NCBI GenBank assembly: GCA_021845725.1
Contig: JAJZVL010000005.1
Span: 20,995 to 84,994 of the forward strand
Direction of reading: 5' to 3'
DNA from: Actinomycetes bacterium
GTDB lineage: Bacteria > Actinomycetota > Acidimicrobiia > Acidimicrobiales > RAAP-2
DNA length: 64,000 nucleotides
The notes beneath the pieces are model-generated. The model did not search any database and had not been told where the DNA came from. It saw only the letters and a program-made list of their open reading frames with translations. Every line of letters starts with the position of its first letter. Position 1 is the stretch's first letter. The position numbers and the translations under genes are program-made. Positions 17,651 to 24,978 of the stretch are shown here, one piece after another.

Positions 17651-17677
17651 TTGGCACTCTCGACCTTCGAGTGCCAA
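17651..17677. promoter_or_regulatory. CIRCE operator (HrcA binding site)
   Basis: TTGGCACTC-N9-GAGTGCCAA is a perfect 9-bp inverted repeat with a 9-nt spacer. It differs from the classical CIRCE (TTAGCACTC-N9-GAGTGCTAA) by one compensated base per arm. It lies 60 nt upstream of the FmdB-like gene on the minus strand. A minus-strand TAGAAT at 17677-17682 would put the transcription start inside the right arm, the usual arrangement for HrcA repression. Confidence 0.9.
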
Positions 17678-17715
17678 TTCTAGTGATTGGACGAGGTGCC
17701 TCGGTCGCAACCCCC

Positions 17716-17721
17716 TAGACT
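17716..17721 (+). promoter_or_regulatory. Leaderless-type -10 of moaC
   Basis: TAGACT ends 7 nt before GTG 17729. There is no Shine-Dalgarno sequence in front of this GTG. The site is 39 bp from the CIRCE element, so HrcA may have little effect on this direction. Confidence 0.55.
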
Positions 17722-17728
17722 TCGCTCC

Positions 17729-18232
17729 GTGGCCGAACGCAGCCTGACCCACCTCGAGCCTCTCGGCGGCGCCCGCATGGTCGATGTCAGCCCCCGGGAG
17801 CCGACTCATCGCCGAGCCCTCGCGCGCTGCCGCGTGTGGATGCAGCCGGAGACGACCACGAAGGTGGCGAACAACGCCATCACGAAGGGAGACGTTCTCG
17901 CGGCGGCGCGGATCGCGGGGATCCAGGCGGCGAAGCGGACGGCCGACATGATCCCGATGTGCCACCCGGTCCTGGTGGGGTCGGTGTCCATCAACTTCTC
18001 GATCGGCGACGACTACGTCGAGGTCGAGTCGCAGGTCGAGACCGTCGACCGGACCGGCGTGGAGATGGAGGCGCTCACGGCGTGCACCGTGGCGGCGCTC
18101 ACCGTCTACGACATGTGCAAGTCGGCTGACCGCTCGATGACGATCGCGGACGTCGCGCTCTGGGAGAAGTCGGGCGGGCGGTCTGGGGCGTGGCGGCGCG
18201 ACGACCTGTCCGAGGACGCTCACACCCGCTGA
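17729..18232 (+). CDS. moaC: Cyclic pyranopterin monophosphate synthase MoaC
   Basis: Second enzyme of molybdenum-cofactor biosynthesis; converts the MoaA product to cyclic pyranopterin monophosphate. About 167 residues. Family motifs are present: MVDVSPREPT, TKGDVLAAARIAGIQAAKRT, MIPMCHPV, and TVDRTGVEMEALTACTVAALTVYDMCK, where the conserved His, Lys and Asp active-site residues lie. GTG 17729 is set by the TAGACT -10 7 nt upstream. No other Mo-cofactor genes are in the window. Confidence 0.95.
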   Translation: MAERSLTHLEPLGGARMVDVSPREPTHRRALARCRVWMQPETTTKVANNAITKGDVLAAARIAGIQAAKRTADMIPMCHPVLVGSVSINFSIGDDYVEVESQVETVDRTGVEMEALTACTVAALTVYDMCKSADRSMTIADVALWEKSGGRSGAWRRDDLSEDAHTR

Positions 18233-18248
18233 CGCGCGCGCGGTGCTC

Positions 18249-19250
18249 TCAGTGCCGCCTCCGGCCGGCCCGCGCGAAGAAATCAGGGGTGATCGCGGGC
18301 GGGCGAGGCAGCTCCTCTTCGGTGCCCGCCGACTGGCCACTATTGGTCTCTGCGCTCCCGCTCGTGGCGCCTCGCGCGCTGCGTCTCGGGTCGGTGGCCG
18401 CAGAGACGGTGCCCACGTCCGTCTGGCCGGGTGACGCCGAGATCCGGATCGGCTCGGTGGGACGGACCACCGTGAACCCTGGAGGCGGCGGCGGCGCTGG
18501 TGGCGGCGCTGGCGGCGGCGCGCAGACGTGGAAGCCGGGGGGCGGAGGCGGCGGCGCTGGCGGCGGCGCGCCGAGGTGGAAGCCGGGGGGCGGAGGCGGC
18601 GGCGCGAAGCCTGGCGGGGGCGGTGGGGGTGGCGGAGCGGCTGTGAACCCGGGCGATGGCGTCCATCCCGCTGGCGCGGCGACCGGCGGTGGCGGCGCGC
18701 CGAGGTCGAACCCGACGGGCGGGGGTGGAGGCGGGGGCGCGAGCTGAGGTTCGAGATCTCCCCACATGGACACTGGCGCGATCACCGAGTCGAGCGAGGC
18801 CATCGGGTCTTCGGTGCGCCCGTGCATGTGCCACTCGACACCGAGCGCGTCCGAACCGTCCGTCCCGGCGAGCGGCGTCGGGGAATCGACGGTGGGCAGC
18901 GCGGCGGTCGCGGAGTCCCACAGGGCGCCGGCAGCGGTCTCGTGGGGCAGACCTGGTGGCGCCCACAAGGCAGGTGCGGGTTCCTGGTCGGCGGACTCGT
19001 GGGGAAGCGCGCCGACGGGTCCGGGCAGATCGCGAGGTGCGCGCTCGGGGCCGGCGGCTTCGAGCGCTGCGGGGAGCGCGACCTCGATCTTCTCGATGAG
19101 GTCGCGCAGCTCCAGCTGCGCGACCTCGAGGCGCCTGAGTCGAGCGAAGAGCTCTTCCCAGAGCTTGGCCGACGACAGGGCGAGCGAGCGGACCACGTCC
19201 GACGTCTCGTCCTGGCCGTAGTCGTCGCCGTACGAGCTGTGCATGGTCAT
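18249..19250 (-). CDS. Proline-rich protein with N-terminal helical segment
   Basis: A 333-residue protein I do not recognise. After an acidic N terminus (MTMHSSYGDDYGQDETSDVV), residues of about 20-65 form an amphipathic, probably coiled-coil helix (KLWEELFARLRRLEVAQLEL). A linker of about 100 residues follows, then long polyproline runs punctuated by GF (PPPPGFxxxAPPPP). It ends with PDFFARAGRRRH. There is no signal peptide or membrane segment. It lies divergently next to the major prepilin gene, so a role at the pilus or cell envelope is possible but only inferred from position. ATG 19250 has GGGG about 5-8 nt upstream. The GGC/CCG repeats are prone to slippage. Confidence 0.65.
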   Translation of the reverse strand: MTMHSSYGDDYGQDETSDVVRSLALSSAKLWEELFARLRRLEVAQLELRDLIEKIEVALPAALEAAGPERAPRDLPGPVGALPHESADQEPAPALWAPPGLPHETAAGALWDSATAALPTVDSPTPLAGTDGSDALGVEWHMHGRTEDPMASLDSVIAPVSMWGDLEPQLAPPPPPPPVGFDLGAPPPPVAAPAGWTPSPGFTAAPPPPPPPPGFAPPPPPPGFHLGAPPPAPPPPPPGFHVCAPPPAPPPAPPPPPGFTVVRPTEPIRISASPGQTDVGTVSAATDPRRSARGATSGSAETNSGQSAGTEEELPRPPAITPDFFARAGRRRH

Positions 19251-19291
19251 CACATCCCCCTGCAGCTGACTGCATCCCCATCGCCGCGGAT

Positions 19292-19329
19292 CAGACATGC
19301 GACCGTCGTCGCCGATGATCGCATGTCTG
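19292..19329. repeat. 11-bp perfect inverted repeat in the pilin upstream region
   Basis: CAGACATGCGA (19292-19302) and TCGCATGTCTG (19319-19329) are exact reverse complements separated by 16 nt, so the arm centres are 27 bp apart. The element lies 42 bp upstream of the proline-rich gene start and about 185 bp before the pilin -10. It may be an operator, a terminator-like structure or a nucleoid-protein site; there is no T-tract. Confidence 0.6.
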
Positions 19330-19491
19330 TCGTCATCGCAGCGTTCCCGCAGGAAGCGTACCTCGTCGGTGCAAGGAAATCGAGCCCCTTGGTTGGTCGC
19401 GCCGTCTCACCGGTGGCACCCGCACCGAGCGCGCGGGCAGAGGCCATATCTCCGCCTTCCCCGCAGGCGTTCCCATCTGCACCCTCCCCAT

Positions 19492-19519
19492 TTGCCAGCG
19501 GCACGTCCTGAGATATGAT
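19492..19519 (+). promoter_or_regulatory. Predicted promoter of the major pilin gene
   Basis: TTGCCA (19492-19497) and TATGAT (19514-19519) with a 16-bp spacer make the best sigma70-like promoter seen in the window. Transcription would start near 19526 and give an approximately 64-nt leader, unlike the leaderless pattern elsewhere. Confidence 0.6.
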
Positions 19520-19540
19520 GCGAGCACGGGTCGATGGGGA

Positions 19541-19575
19541 CTCGTGAGCGTCACGTCCAAGGACGTGCGAACGAG
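19541..19575 (+). promoter_or_regulatory. Structured 5' leader hairpin before the pilin gene
   Basis: CACGTCC (19552-19558) and GGACGTG (19561-19567) form a 7-bp stem with an AA loop. An outer CTCGT/ACGAG pair (19541-19545 and 19571-19575) could extend it. The stem abuts the AGAAGGGG ribosome-binding site, so it could stabilise the mRNA or tune initiation. The rest of 19251-19540 holds the inverted repeat and promoter listed separately and no gene I can support. Confidence 0.5.
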
Positions 19576-19589
19576 AAGGGGAAATCCAC

Positions 19590-20207
19590 ATGGGTACGAA
19601 GTGGAGTGACGCGCTCGCTCGCGTCGCGACAGCGATTCGTCGGCGGCAGAGCCCCGCGGGCGGCGAAGTTCCGGAGCTAGCCGACGAGTTGGGCTTCACG
19701 CTCATCGAGCTCATGGTCGTGCTGGTCATCATGGGCATCCTGATGGCGATCGCCATCCCGACGTTCCTCGGGGTGACCTCGACGGCGAACGACACGTCCA
19801 CGCAGTCCAACCTGGCCAACGTCATCACCTCGGCGAAGGCGATCTACGCGAAGACCGACAGCTACCCGGTGACGGCGACGATGGCAAAGGACCTGCAGAA
19901 GGACGAGCCCGAATTCAAGTTCACGACATCGGCAGGAACGGCGGCTCTAGCGACCAGCACGAAGCAGGACACAATCGCGGTGCTGACCGGAGCGACCACA
20001 GGCACAACGTTCATCGCGGTCGCGTACATGACAAAGACGGATGAGTGCTGGGTTGCCAAGACGACACAGAGCGGCGTCAAGTACGGCTTCGTGAAGCCAA
20101 CGACGAATACAGAGGTCACGGCGACAAAGTGCAAGCCGACAACGGCGACAGCGACAATCACCTGGAGCACTGGAAGCGGCTGGCCGGGAGCGCCTGCAGG
20201 TCACTGA
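19590..20207 (+). CDS. Type IV major prepilin (PilA-like)
   Basis: Class III-signal prepilin. The leader is unusually long (35 residues, Arg-rich) and ends in Gly35. The mature protein starts FTLIELMVVL, with Glu at +5, then a hydrophobic helix (VIMGILMAIAIPTFLGV) that anchors and packs the pilus core. The C-terminal globular domain is Thr/Ala/Lys-rich with two Cys in the last third (DECWVAK and TKCKPT), a likely D-loop disulfide. The globular part uses many ACA, GCA and CTA codons, unlike the neighbouring genes. AAGGGG lies 9 nt before ATG 19590. A strong hairpin follows at 20233. Confidence 0.93.
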   Translation: MGTKWSDALARVATAIRRRQSPAGGEVPELADELGFTLIELMVVLVIMGILMAIAIPTFLGVTSTANDTSTQSNLANVITSAKAIYAKTDSYPVTATMAKDLQKDEPEFKFTTSAGTAALATSTKQDTIAVLTGATTGTTFIAVAYMTKTDECWVAKTTQSGVKYGFVKPTTNTEVTATKCKPTTATATITWSTGSGWPGAPAGH

Positions 20208-20232
20208 TCCTTCCTGATTCGCCGGTTGTGCA

Positions 20233-20256
20233 GCGGGGCCCCGAAAGGGGCCCCGC
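20233..20256. terminator. Strong hairpin terminator after the pilin gene
   Basis: GCGGGGCCCC-GAAA-GGGGCCCCGC is a perfect 10-bp G+C stem closed by a GAAA tetraloop, 26 nt after the pilin stop. No T-tract follows. It lies between the pilin gene and the converging pilMN-pilO operon and could stop or stabilise transcripts from both sides. Confidence 0.8.
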
Positions 20257-20344
20257 GTTCATGTCTGGTGCCGGGAAGTGCATGGGCAGACATCTGCTCG
20301 AGAACTGGGCGCTGCCCTCTGCGCGCAGCCCGCAGCTGCGCTGG

Positions 20345-20653
20345 TCAGCAGATCGCCGGGGACCCGGCAGGAGGAGGCGTGGCGCTCGGATCGAACGGGT
20401 CGCGGACGGCTCCGCAGCCCGGCAGTGTGCGAGCCGCCTTCGCGTTCGTGGCCGCCGGGGACGGGGCTGTCGGGGACGACCCCCCCGGGGAAGCGGTCGC
20501 CGTCGTAGGTGTCGGTGCCGACATTGTGGCAACGGTCCGTGCACGAAGCTGCGCCGTCGAGGGCGCCCCGGACGCCTGGCAGCCCGCGGCGAGGAGGCCC
20601 GATGCCGCGACCAGCGCCATGGTGGCCAGCGTTCGCCGAGCGGCCGGCCTCAC
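20345..20653 (-). CDS. Small lipoprotein at the end of the pilMNO operon (PilP-position)
   Basis: A 102-residue secreted lipoprotein. It has an Arg-containing N-region, the hydrophobic core TMALVAASGLL and a lipobox LAAGC, so the mature protein would be lipid-anchored. A Ser/Thr/Pro/Ala-rich linker follows and a short C-terminal segment with GCGAVRDPFDPSA; RDPF-type motifs also occur in PilP. GTG 20653 overlaps the pilO stop (GTGA). In diderms PilP links PilNO to the secretin PilQ; no secretin is in the window. Calling it PilP-like is inference from position and the RDPF motif only. Confidence 0.6.
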   Translation of the reverse strand: MRPAARRTLATMALVAASGLLAAGCQASGAPSTAQLRARTVATMSAPTPTTATASPGGSSPTAPSPAATNAKAARTLPGCGAVRDPFDPSATPPPAGSPAIC

Positions 20654-21234
20654 GACGTGGCGCCCGCCGGCTTCTCGGAGGTGAAGATCGCGAGCTGCAA
20701 GGAGACCGTGAGGATCGTGCTCCTGCTCGTCCCTGGGCCACCGCCGGTGACGGCGAGCGCGTTCACGTCGGTGAGCCGGGGAAGGTCGTAGAGGTCCTTC
20801 ACGAAGGCGAGCAGGCGGTCGTAGGGGCCCTTGATGGCCGCGGTGATCGGGATCGCCGAGTACGCCGTCCCGCTCACCGCTTCGATCGGGCTCGGTTGCA
20901 GCGATGTGATGGTCACCCCAGCGCTCTTGGCCGCGCCGGAGATCGTGCGGATGTATGTGTAGAGCTGCTCTGTCCTGGGCGCGTAGCCGTGGAGCCGGTC
21001 GTACATCGTCCTGATCTCGGTGACGTGTTGGGCCTCGTTCTGCAGCTGCGCGAGGCGCGCCTCGTCGGCGGCCACCGTCGACCGCAGTGCCGTGCGCTGC
21101 GCGCCCAGGGCCGCCAGCTTGCGCGTCTGGGGAAAGTAGAAGGCGAACAGCCACGCGACGAGGACCGCCACGGCGACGAGCCCGACGAGGGCCGACCGCC
21201 GCGTGATACGGATTCGGCTCGACGCGGCGCTCAT
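20650..21234 (-). CDS. pilO: Type IV pilus inner-membrane protein PilO
   Basis: A 194-residue bitopic protein. A short cytoplasmic N terminus precedes one membrane helix (about 15-34, GLVAVAVLVAWLFAFYFPQT), a coiled-coil region (KLAALGAQRTALRSTVAADEARLAQL) and a ferredoxin-like C-terminal domain with YDRLLAFVKDLYDLPRLTDV, a typical PilO pattern. PilO pairs with PilN to form the alignment subcomplex that connects the pilus motor to the envelope. Its ATG overlaps the pilMN stop (ATGA) and its stop overlaps the small lipoprotein start. Confidence 0.88.
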   Translation of the reverse strand: MSAASSRIRITRRSALVGLVAVAVLVAWLFAFYFPQTRKLAALGAQRTALRSTVAADEARLAQLQNEAQHVTEIRTMYDRLHGYAPRTEQLYTYIRTISGAAKSAGVTITSLQPSPIEAVSGTAYSAIPITAAIKGPYDRLLAFVKDLYDLPRLTDVNALAVTGGGPGTSRSTILTVSLQLAIFTSEKPAGATS

Positions 21235-22910
21235 GGGATCCGCTCCTCGAACTGCGCCAGTCGCTGGCCGTGCGCGGCACTGGTGATGGAGAAGGTCACG
21301 GGGAACGTCACCCCTGTCGTGGCGGCCGACACGCCGCCGCTGAGGTCCACGGCAGAGAGGGCCGGTGATCCTGCCATGGCCAGGCCGAACTGCGTCACCT
21401 GTGTGAGGGTGTGGGTGAACACCGTGGTGGTGCCCGTACCGATGACCGAGGACCCGAGGTGTGCTGTCGTCGTGCCGACGGCGGCCTCCCCGGTCGGCGT
21501 CGCCGCAGTGAGGTCGACGCCGTTCAGCACCGCAGAAGGCGGCAGGTACTCGCCGAGCTGGTTCAAGACGACGAGCCAGTCCACCTCGTGGGACACGAGC
21601 GGGGCGAGGTGGTGCTCGAGCGTCGTCACCTGGTTGCCGAGACGCACCGCCTTGTCGTAGCGAGGCATCTCCACCGTGTTGATGGTGTGGATCGTCGACT
21701 GGAGCACCTGGACCTCGCGCTGCGCGGACCGCACCGCGAGCACCCTCCACGCCGACACCGCTCCGAGCGCCACCACGAGGCAAGCGAGCGCGATGGAGAG
21801 CTGTCGCCTGCGCCGCCGAGTGGCGCGCCTGGCGGCGACCTCGGGTGGGATCAGCTCGAAGCGGGTCCTCGCCGGCCCGTTCAAGGCGAGCCCGAGCGGC
21901 ACGGCGACCGTCTGGTTGATCGAGTCCGCGTCGCTCGCCGACATGCGGATGCGGCTCGCGTCGACGAACGACAGCGGCGATGCTTCCAGCACCGGCACGT
22001 CGATGTGCAGGCGGAGCTGCTCGAGCAGACCCACGGTGCGCGCCCCTCCGCCGGTCACGAGCACCCTCGACGGCGGTGTGCGGCCTGGCAGCGTCCCGAA
22101 GAAGCGGAGCGAGCTCTTGATCTCGTCCGCGAGCTGCTCGACGACGTCGGACACCGCCCGCTTCGCCGCAGGGTCGTGCCCTCCGGGGAGCGCGAGCCGG
22201 CGCTTCAAGATCTCGGCATCGGCGATCGGGATGTCGAGCGCCGAGGCAAGTGCCCGGGTGACGGTGTCGCCTCCCATGTCGATCGTGCGGACGAACTGGA
22301 GGGTGCCCCCGTGCCGGACCACGACCATGGTCAAGCCCGCGCCGACCGACACCACCGCCTCGGGTTCGCTCGCGCCGTCTGGCAAGGTGAACGCCCGCGA
22401 CAGCGCGGCGGTGTCCAGGTCGATCCCCTCTGGCTCCAGCCCCGCTTCCTCCACCACGGCGACGAGGCTGTCGACGAGGTCTCGGTGTGCCGCCGCGACC
22501 AGCACCCGGATGAGAGGGAGCCCTTCGGCGTCCTCGGTGCGCGAGATGACGGCGGACGCGACCGACGTGCGCTCGATGGGGAACGGCACGATGTCTTCGG
22601 CCTGGAGGGCCACCGCTGCGGCGACCTCGTCGGGTGGCACCGGAGGCAGCTCGATCTCGCGGGTGATCGCGCGCAGGCCAGCCACGCCGAGGCGCACCCG
22701 GTTCGTCTTGAAGCGGCCGTTGTGCCACAGGCGCCGGATCGCCGACGCGACCTGGGCGCGGTCGCGGATCTCGCCGTCGACGATGATGCCGGGCGGCAGC
22801 CCGACCTGTCCGAACGCCTCGAGCACCGGCAGCCGGCCATCCTCGACGATCAGCTCGACGGCGCGCAGCGCGCTCGTGCCGATGTCGAGCCCGACGATGC
22901 GCTCACCCAT
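21231..22910 (-). CDS. Fused PilM-PilN type IV pilus assembly protein
   Basis: One 559-residue frame holds two proteins that are normally separate. Residues 1-345 are PilM, an actin-like ATPase: IVGLDIGTSALRAVEL, AEDIVPFPI, VSVGAGLTMVVV and VLVTGGGA. PilM normally binds the short N-terminal tail of PilN. Here that tail motif (FELIPPEVAARR, 351-362) follows directly, then a PilN membrane helix (about 370-393) and an extracytoplasmic coiled-coil plus globular domain. The fusion fixes a 1:1 ratio of the two. ATG 22910 is preceded by AAGGGGA. It is the first gene of the minus-strand operon. Confidence 0.88.
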   Translation of the reverse strand: MGERIVGLDIGTSALRAVELIVEDGRLPVLEAFGQVGLPPGIIVDGEIRDRAQVASAIRRLWHNGRFKTNRVRLGVAGLRAITREIELPPVPPDEVAAAVALQAEDIVPFPIERTSVASAVISRTEDAEGLPLIRVLVAAAHRDLVDSLVAVVEEAGLEPEGIDLDTAALSRAFTLPDGASEPEAVVSVGAGLTMVVVRHGGTLQFVRTIDMGGDTVTRALASALDIPIADAEILKRRLALPGGHDPAAKRAVSDVVEQLADEIKSSLRFFGTLPGRTPPSRVLVTGGGARTVGLLEQLRLHIDVPVLEASPLSFVDASRIRMSASDADSINQTVAVPLGLALNGPARTRFELIPPEVAARRATRRRRRQLSIALACLVVALGAVSAWRVLAVRSAQREVQVLQSTIHTINTVEMPRYDKAVRLGNQVTTLEHHLAPLVSHEVDWLVVLNQLGEYLPPSAVLNGVDLTAATPTGEAAVGTTTAHLGSSVIGTGTTTVFTHTLTQVTQFGLAMAGSPALSAVDLSGGVSAATTGVTFPVTFSITSAAHGQRLAQFEERIP

Positions 22911-23130
22911 CCCCGTCACTCCCCTTGCTCCGCCTCGGTCACCGCTGCCGGCTCCCGAGGCGTCCCGGCGCCTTCCCCGGGCGCAGGATGCATCCCCATG
23001 CACGCCACCCGTACTGGCGCGACGTGTGCCGCAGCTTACCGCGATCCGGTCCATGGTTCATGCGGCCCAGTCCTGGGCGGCTCGCGCCCTGGATCGGGGC
23101 GTGCACGCCGGTGACGTCGATCCGACACCG

Positions 23131-23136
23131 TAGGAT
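23131..23136 (+). promoter_or_regulatory. -10 element before the carboxyltransferase gene
   Basis: TAGGAT ends 9 nt before GTG 23146, giving a predicted leader of 0-3 nt. The remaining bases of the 235-bp gap to pilMN (22911-23130) show no gene and no clear minus-strand promoter. Confidence 0.45.
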
Positions 23137-23145
23137 CCGCTTCCG

Positions 23146-24510
23146 GTGAGCTCGGTGGTCGAGGGAGTCGCGAGAAGTGCTGGGGTCTCCGTGCGGGCGG
23201 GGATCGACGGCACGGTGGCGGTCGGGTTCGAAGAGGTCGAAGGCCGAAGGGTCGTGCTCGCACGCACCGCCTCGGACCACCGCCGGGGAGCGCTCGGGTG
23301 GGAGGACGGCCAGTCGCTGGCACGCGCCGCTGAGCTCGCGCGTGACGCCCGCGTGCCGCTGCTCGTCGAGCTCGCGTCCAGCGGTGCCGACGTCTCCGGA
23401 GGGCTCGATGCGCTGCACGGCTGGGGGACGGCGGCGGCGTCTTTGGCCGCGTGCTCGGGCGTCGTCCCGATCCTGGCGGCGGCGGTAGGACCGGTCGTCT
23501 CCGGGCCGGCGCTCATGCTCGGACTGAGCGACCTCGTCGTGATGACCCCTCCTGCGGTGGCGTTCGTGTCGGGTCCCTCGATGGTCGAGGCGTTCACCGG
23601 CGTCCGCCTCACCCCACAGGGGCTCGGCGGCGTCGGCGTGCATGCGAGGACGAGCGGCGTGTGCGCGCTGGAAGCCGGCGACGCGATGGAGGCGATGGCC
23701 GAGCTCCTCTCCTTCCTCCCGGACCACACCGATGCCGAGGCGCCGCGGATGCCGAGCGAGGATCCCGTCGATCGCGTCGCGCCCGAGCTCCGCAGTGTCG
23801 TGCCCGACTACGAGCGCGCGTCCTACGACGTGCGCGACGTCGTGCGCCTCGTCGTCGACGACGGCACCGTATGCGAGCTGTGGCGGCGTTGGGCACCGCA
23901 GGTGGTGACCGCGTTCGGGAGGCTCGGAGGCCGCGCCGTCGGCATTGTCGCCAACCAGCCTCGTGCGCTCGCAGGGACGCTCGACATCGCCGCCTCCCAG
24001 AAGGGCGCGCGCTTCGTCCGCCTGTGCGACGCGTTCAACCTGCCGATCCTCACGTTCGTGGACACCCCGGGGTTCCTCCCCGGCAAGGATCTCGAGTGGC
24101 GGGGGATGATCCGCCACGGCGCCGAGCTCGCGTTCGCCTACGCCGAGGCGACCGTGCCGCGTCTCTGCGTGATCCTGCGCAAGGCGTTCGGGGGCGCGTA
24201 CATCGTGATGGACTCCAAGGGCCTTGGCAACGACCTGTGCTTCGCGTGGCCTCAGGCGGAGATCGCGGTCATGGGTGCGCCCGGAGCCGTCCAGATCCTG
24301 CATCGCAAGACATCGGCGGAGGAGCGCCGCTCTCGTGAAGAGGACTACAAGGAGCGCTACCTCACGCCCTGGCCTGCTGCTGAGCGCGGCTTCGTCGACG
24401 CGGTCATCGACCCTGCGCACACGCGTCGGGTGCTCGCTGCAGGGCTGCGCTCGTTGTCGACCAAGCGCGACGTCCTGCGCGGCCGGAAGCACGCGCTCGG
24501 CCCGCTGTGA
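23146..24510 (+). CDS. Acyl-CoA carboxylase carboxyltransferase-like protein
   Basis: A 454-residue member of the biotin-dependent carboxyltransferase family (PccB/AccD-like, crotonase fold repeated twice). The C-terminal half is well conserved: FNLPILTFVDTPGFLPG, AYAEATVPRLCVILRKAFGG and WPQAEIAVMGAPGAVQIL. The N-terminal half is shorter and more divergent than in propionyl-CoA carboxylase beta (about 510-530 aa), so substrate range is uncertain. These subunits move CO2 from carboxybiotin to an acyl-CoA; no biotin carboxylase subunit is nearby. Its place between two pilus blocks gives no functional clue. Confidence 0.85.
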   Translation: MSSVVEGVARSAGVSVRAGIDGTVAVGFEEVEGRRVVLARTASDHRRGALGWEDGQSLARAAELARDARVPLLVELASSGADVSGGLDALHGWGTAAASLAACSGVVPILAAAVGPVVSGPALMLGLSDLVVMTPPAVAFVSGPSMVEAFTGVRLTPQGLGGVGVHARTSGVCALEAGDAMEAMAELLSFLPDHTDAEAPRMPSEDPVDRVAPELRSVVPDYERASYDVRDVVRLVVDDGTVCELWRRWAPQVVTAFGRLGGRAVGIVANQPRALAGTLDIAASQKGARFVRLCDAFNLPILTFVDTPGFLPGKDLEWRGMIRHGAELAFAYAEATVPRLCVILRKAFGGAYIVMDSKGLGNDLCFAWPQAEIAVMGAPGAVQILHRKTSAEERRSREEDYKERYLTPWPAAERGFVDAVIDPAHTRRVLAAGLRSLSTKRDVLRGRKHALGPL

Positions 24511-24582
24511 CGCCTCCCGTGCGTTGCCCTAGCGCGATCGTCACCGAACTGCAATCAGCGTCATAGCGAATCCTCATCGGCC

Positions 24583-24915
24583 ATGGGCAAGATCACGTCC
24601 GTGACCCGATCCACGACAGACGCACCGCTCGTGCTCGAATCGTGCCACAGCACGTGGCTCTTCGACACCGAGCGCATGCGGTTCCGCCGCATCCTGAAGG
24701 GCCTCGATCTGGACGCTCGGCAGGCGTCGACGGCCTGGCGCCCCTACTACGGGCTCGAGCTCGACTCCCTGTCGGAGTCCTTCGTGGTGCTGCTCAACCC
24801 TCAGGGCACCCGCCTGCTGCGTTCGTGGCGGCACGTCGAGCACTGCCCGCAGTGCGGGGGCGAGGCGACCGCGGAGCTCTCCTTGGACGAGCTGCGGAGT
24901 GCCGCGCTCGGGTGA
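24583..24915 (+). CDS. Conserved hypothetical protein with CPQCGG motif
   Basis: A 110-residue protein that I do not recognise. The N-terminal half contains LESCHSTWLFDTERMRFRRI, and the middle has the regular YYGLELDSLSESFVVLLNP pattern, suggesting a small alpha/beta domain. A CPQCGG motif near the end might be half a zinc site, with the earlier Cys/His as possible partners. There is no signal peptide or membrane segment. It lies 64 bases before pilT on the same strand, but pilT has its own -10, so co-function is unproven. Confidence 0.6.
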   Translation: MGKITSVTRSTTDAPLVLESCHSTWLFDTERMRFRRILKGLDLDARQASTAWRPYYGLELDSLSESFVVLLNPQGTRLLRSWRHVEHCPQCGGEATAELSLDELRSAALG

Positions 24916-24965
24916 CCCGATTCGTCCGCGTCCCCCCATCACGAGCTGCGTGACAGGAGGCTGAG

Positions 24966-24971
24966 TAGGCT
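24966..24971 (+). promoter_or_regulatory. Leaderless-type -10 of pilT
   Basis: TAGGCT ends 7 nt before GTG 24979, placing transcription start at the G of the start codon. There is no other usable ribosome-binding site. Confidence 0.55.
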
Positions 24972-24978
24972 CCACGGG

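Noticed and set aside
17687..17728. TTGGAC as the -35 for moaC
   Set aside because: The spacer to the TAGACT -10 would be 23 bp, too long for a normal sigma70 promoter.
19330..19589. c-di-GMP (GEMM) riboswitch upstream of the pilin gene
   Set aside because: The conserved GEMM core sequences and tetraloop-receptor pattern were not found; only a simple hairpin is visible.
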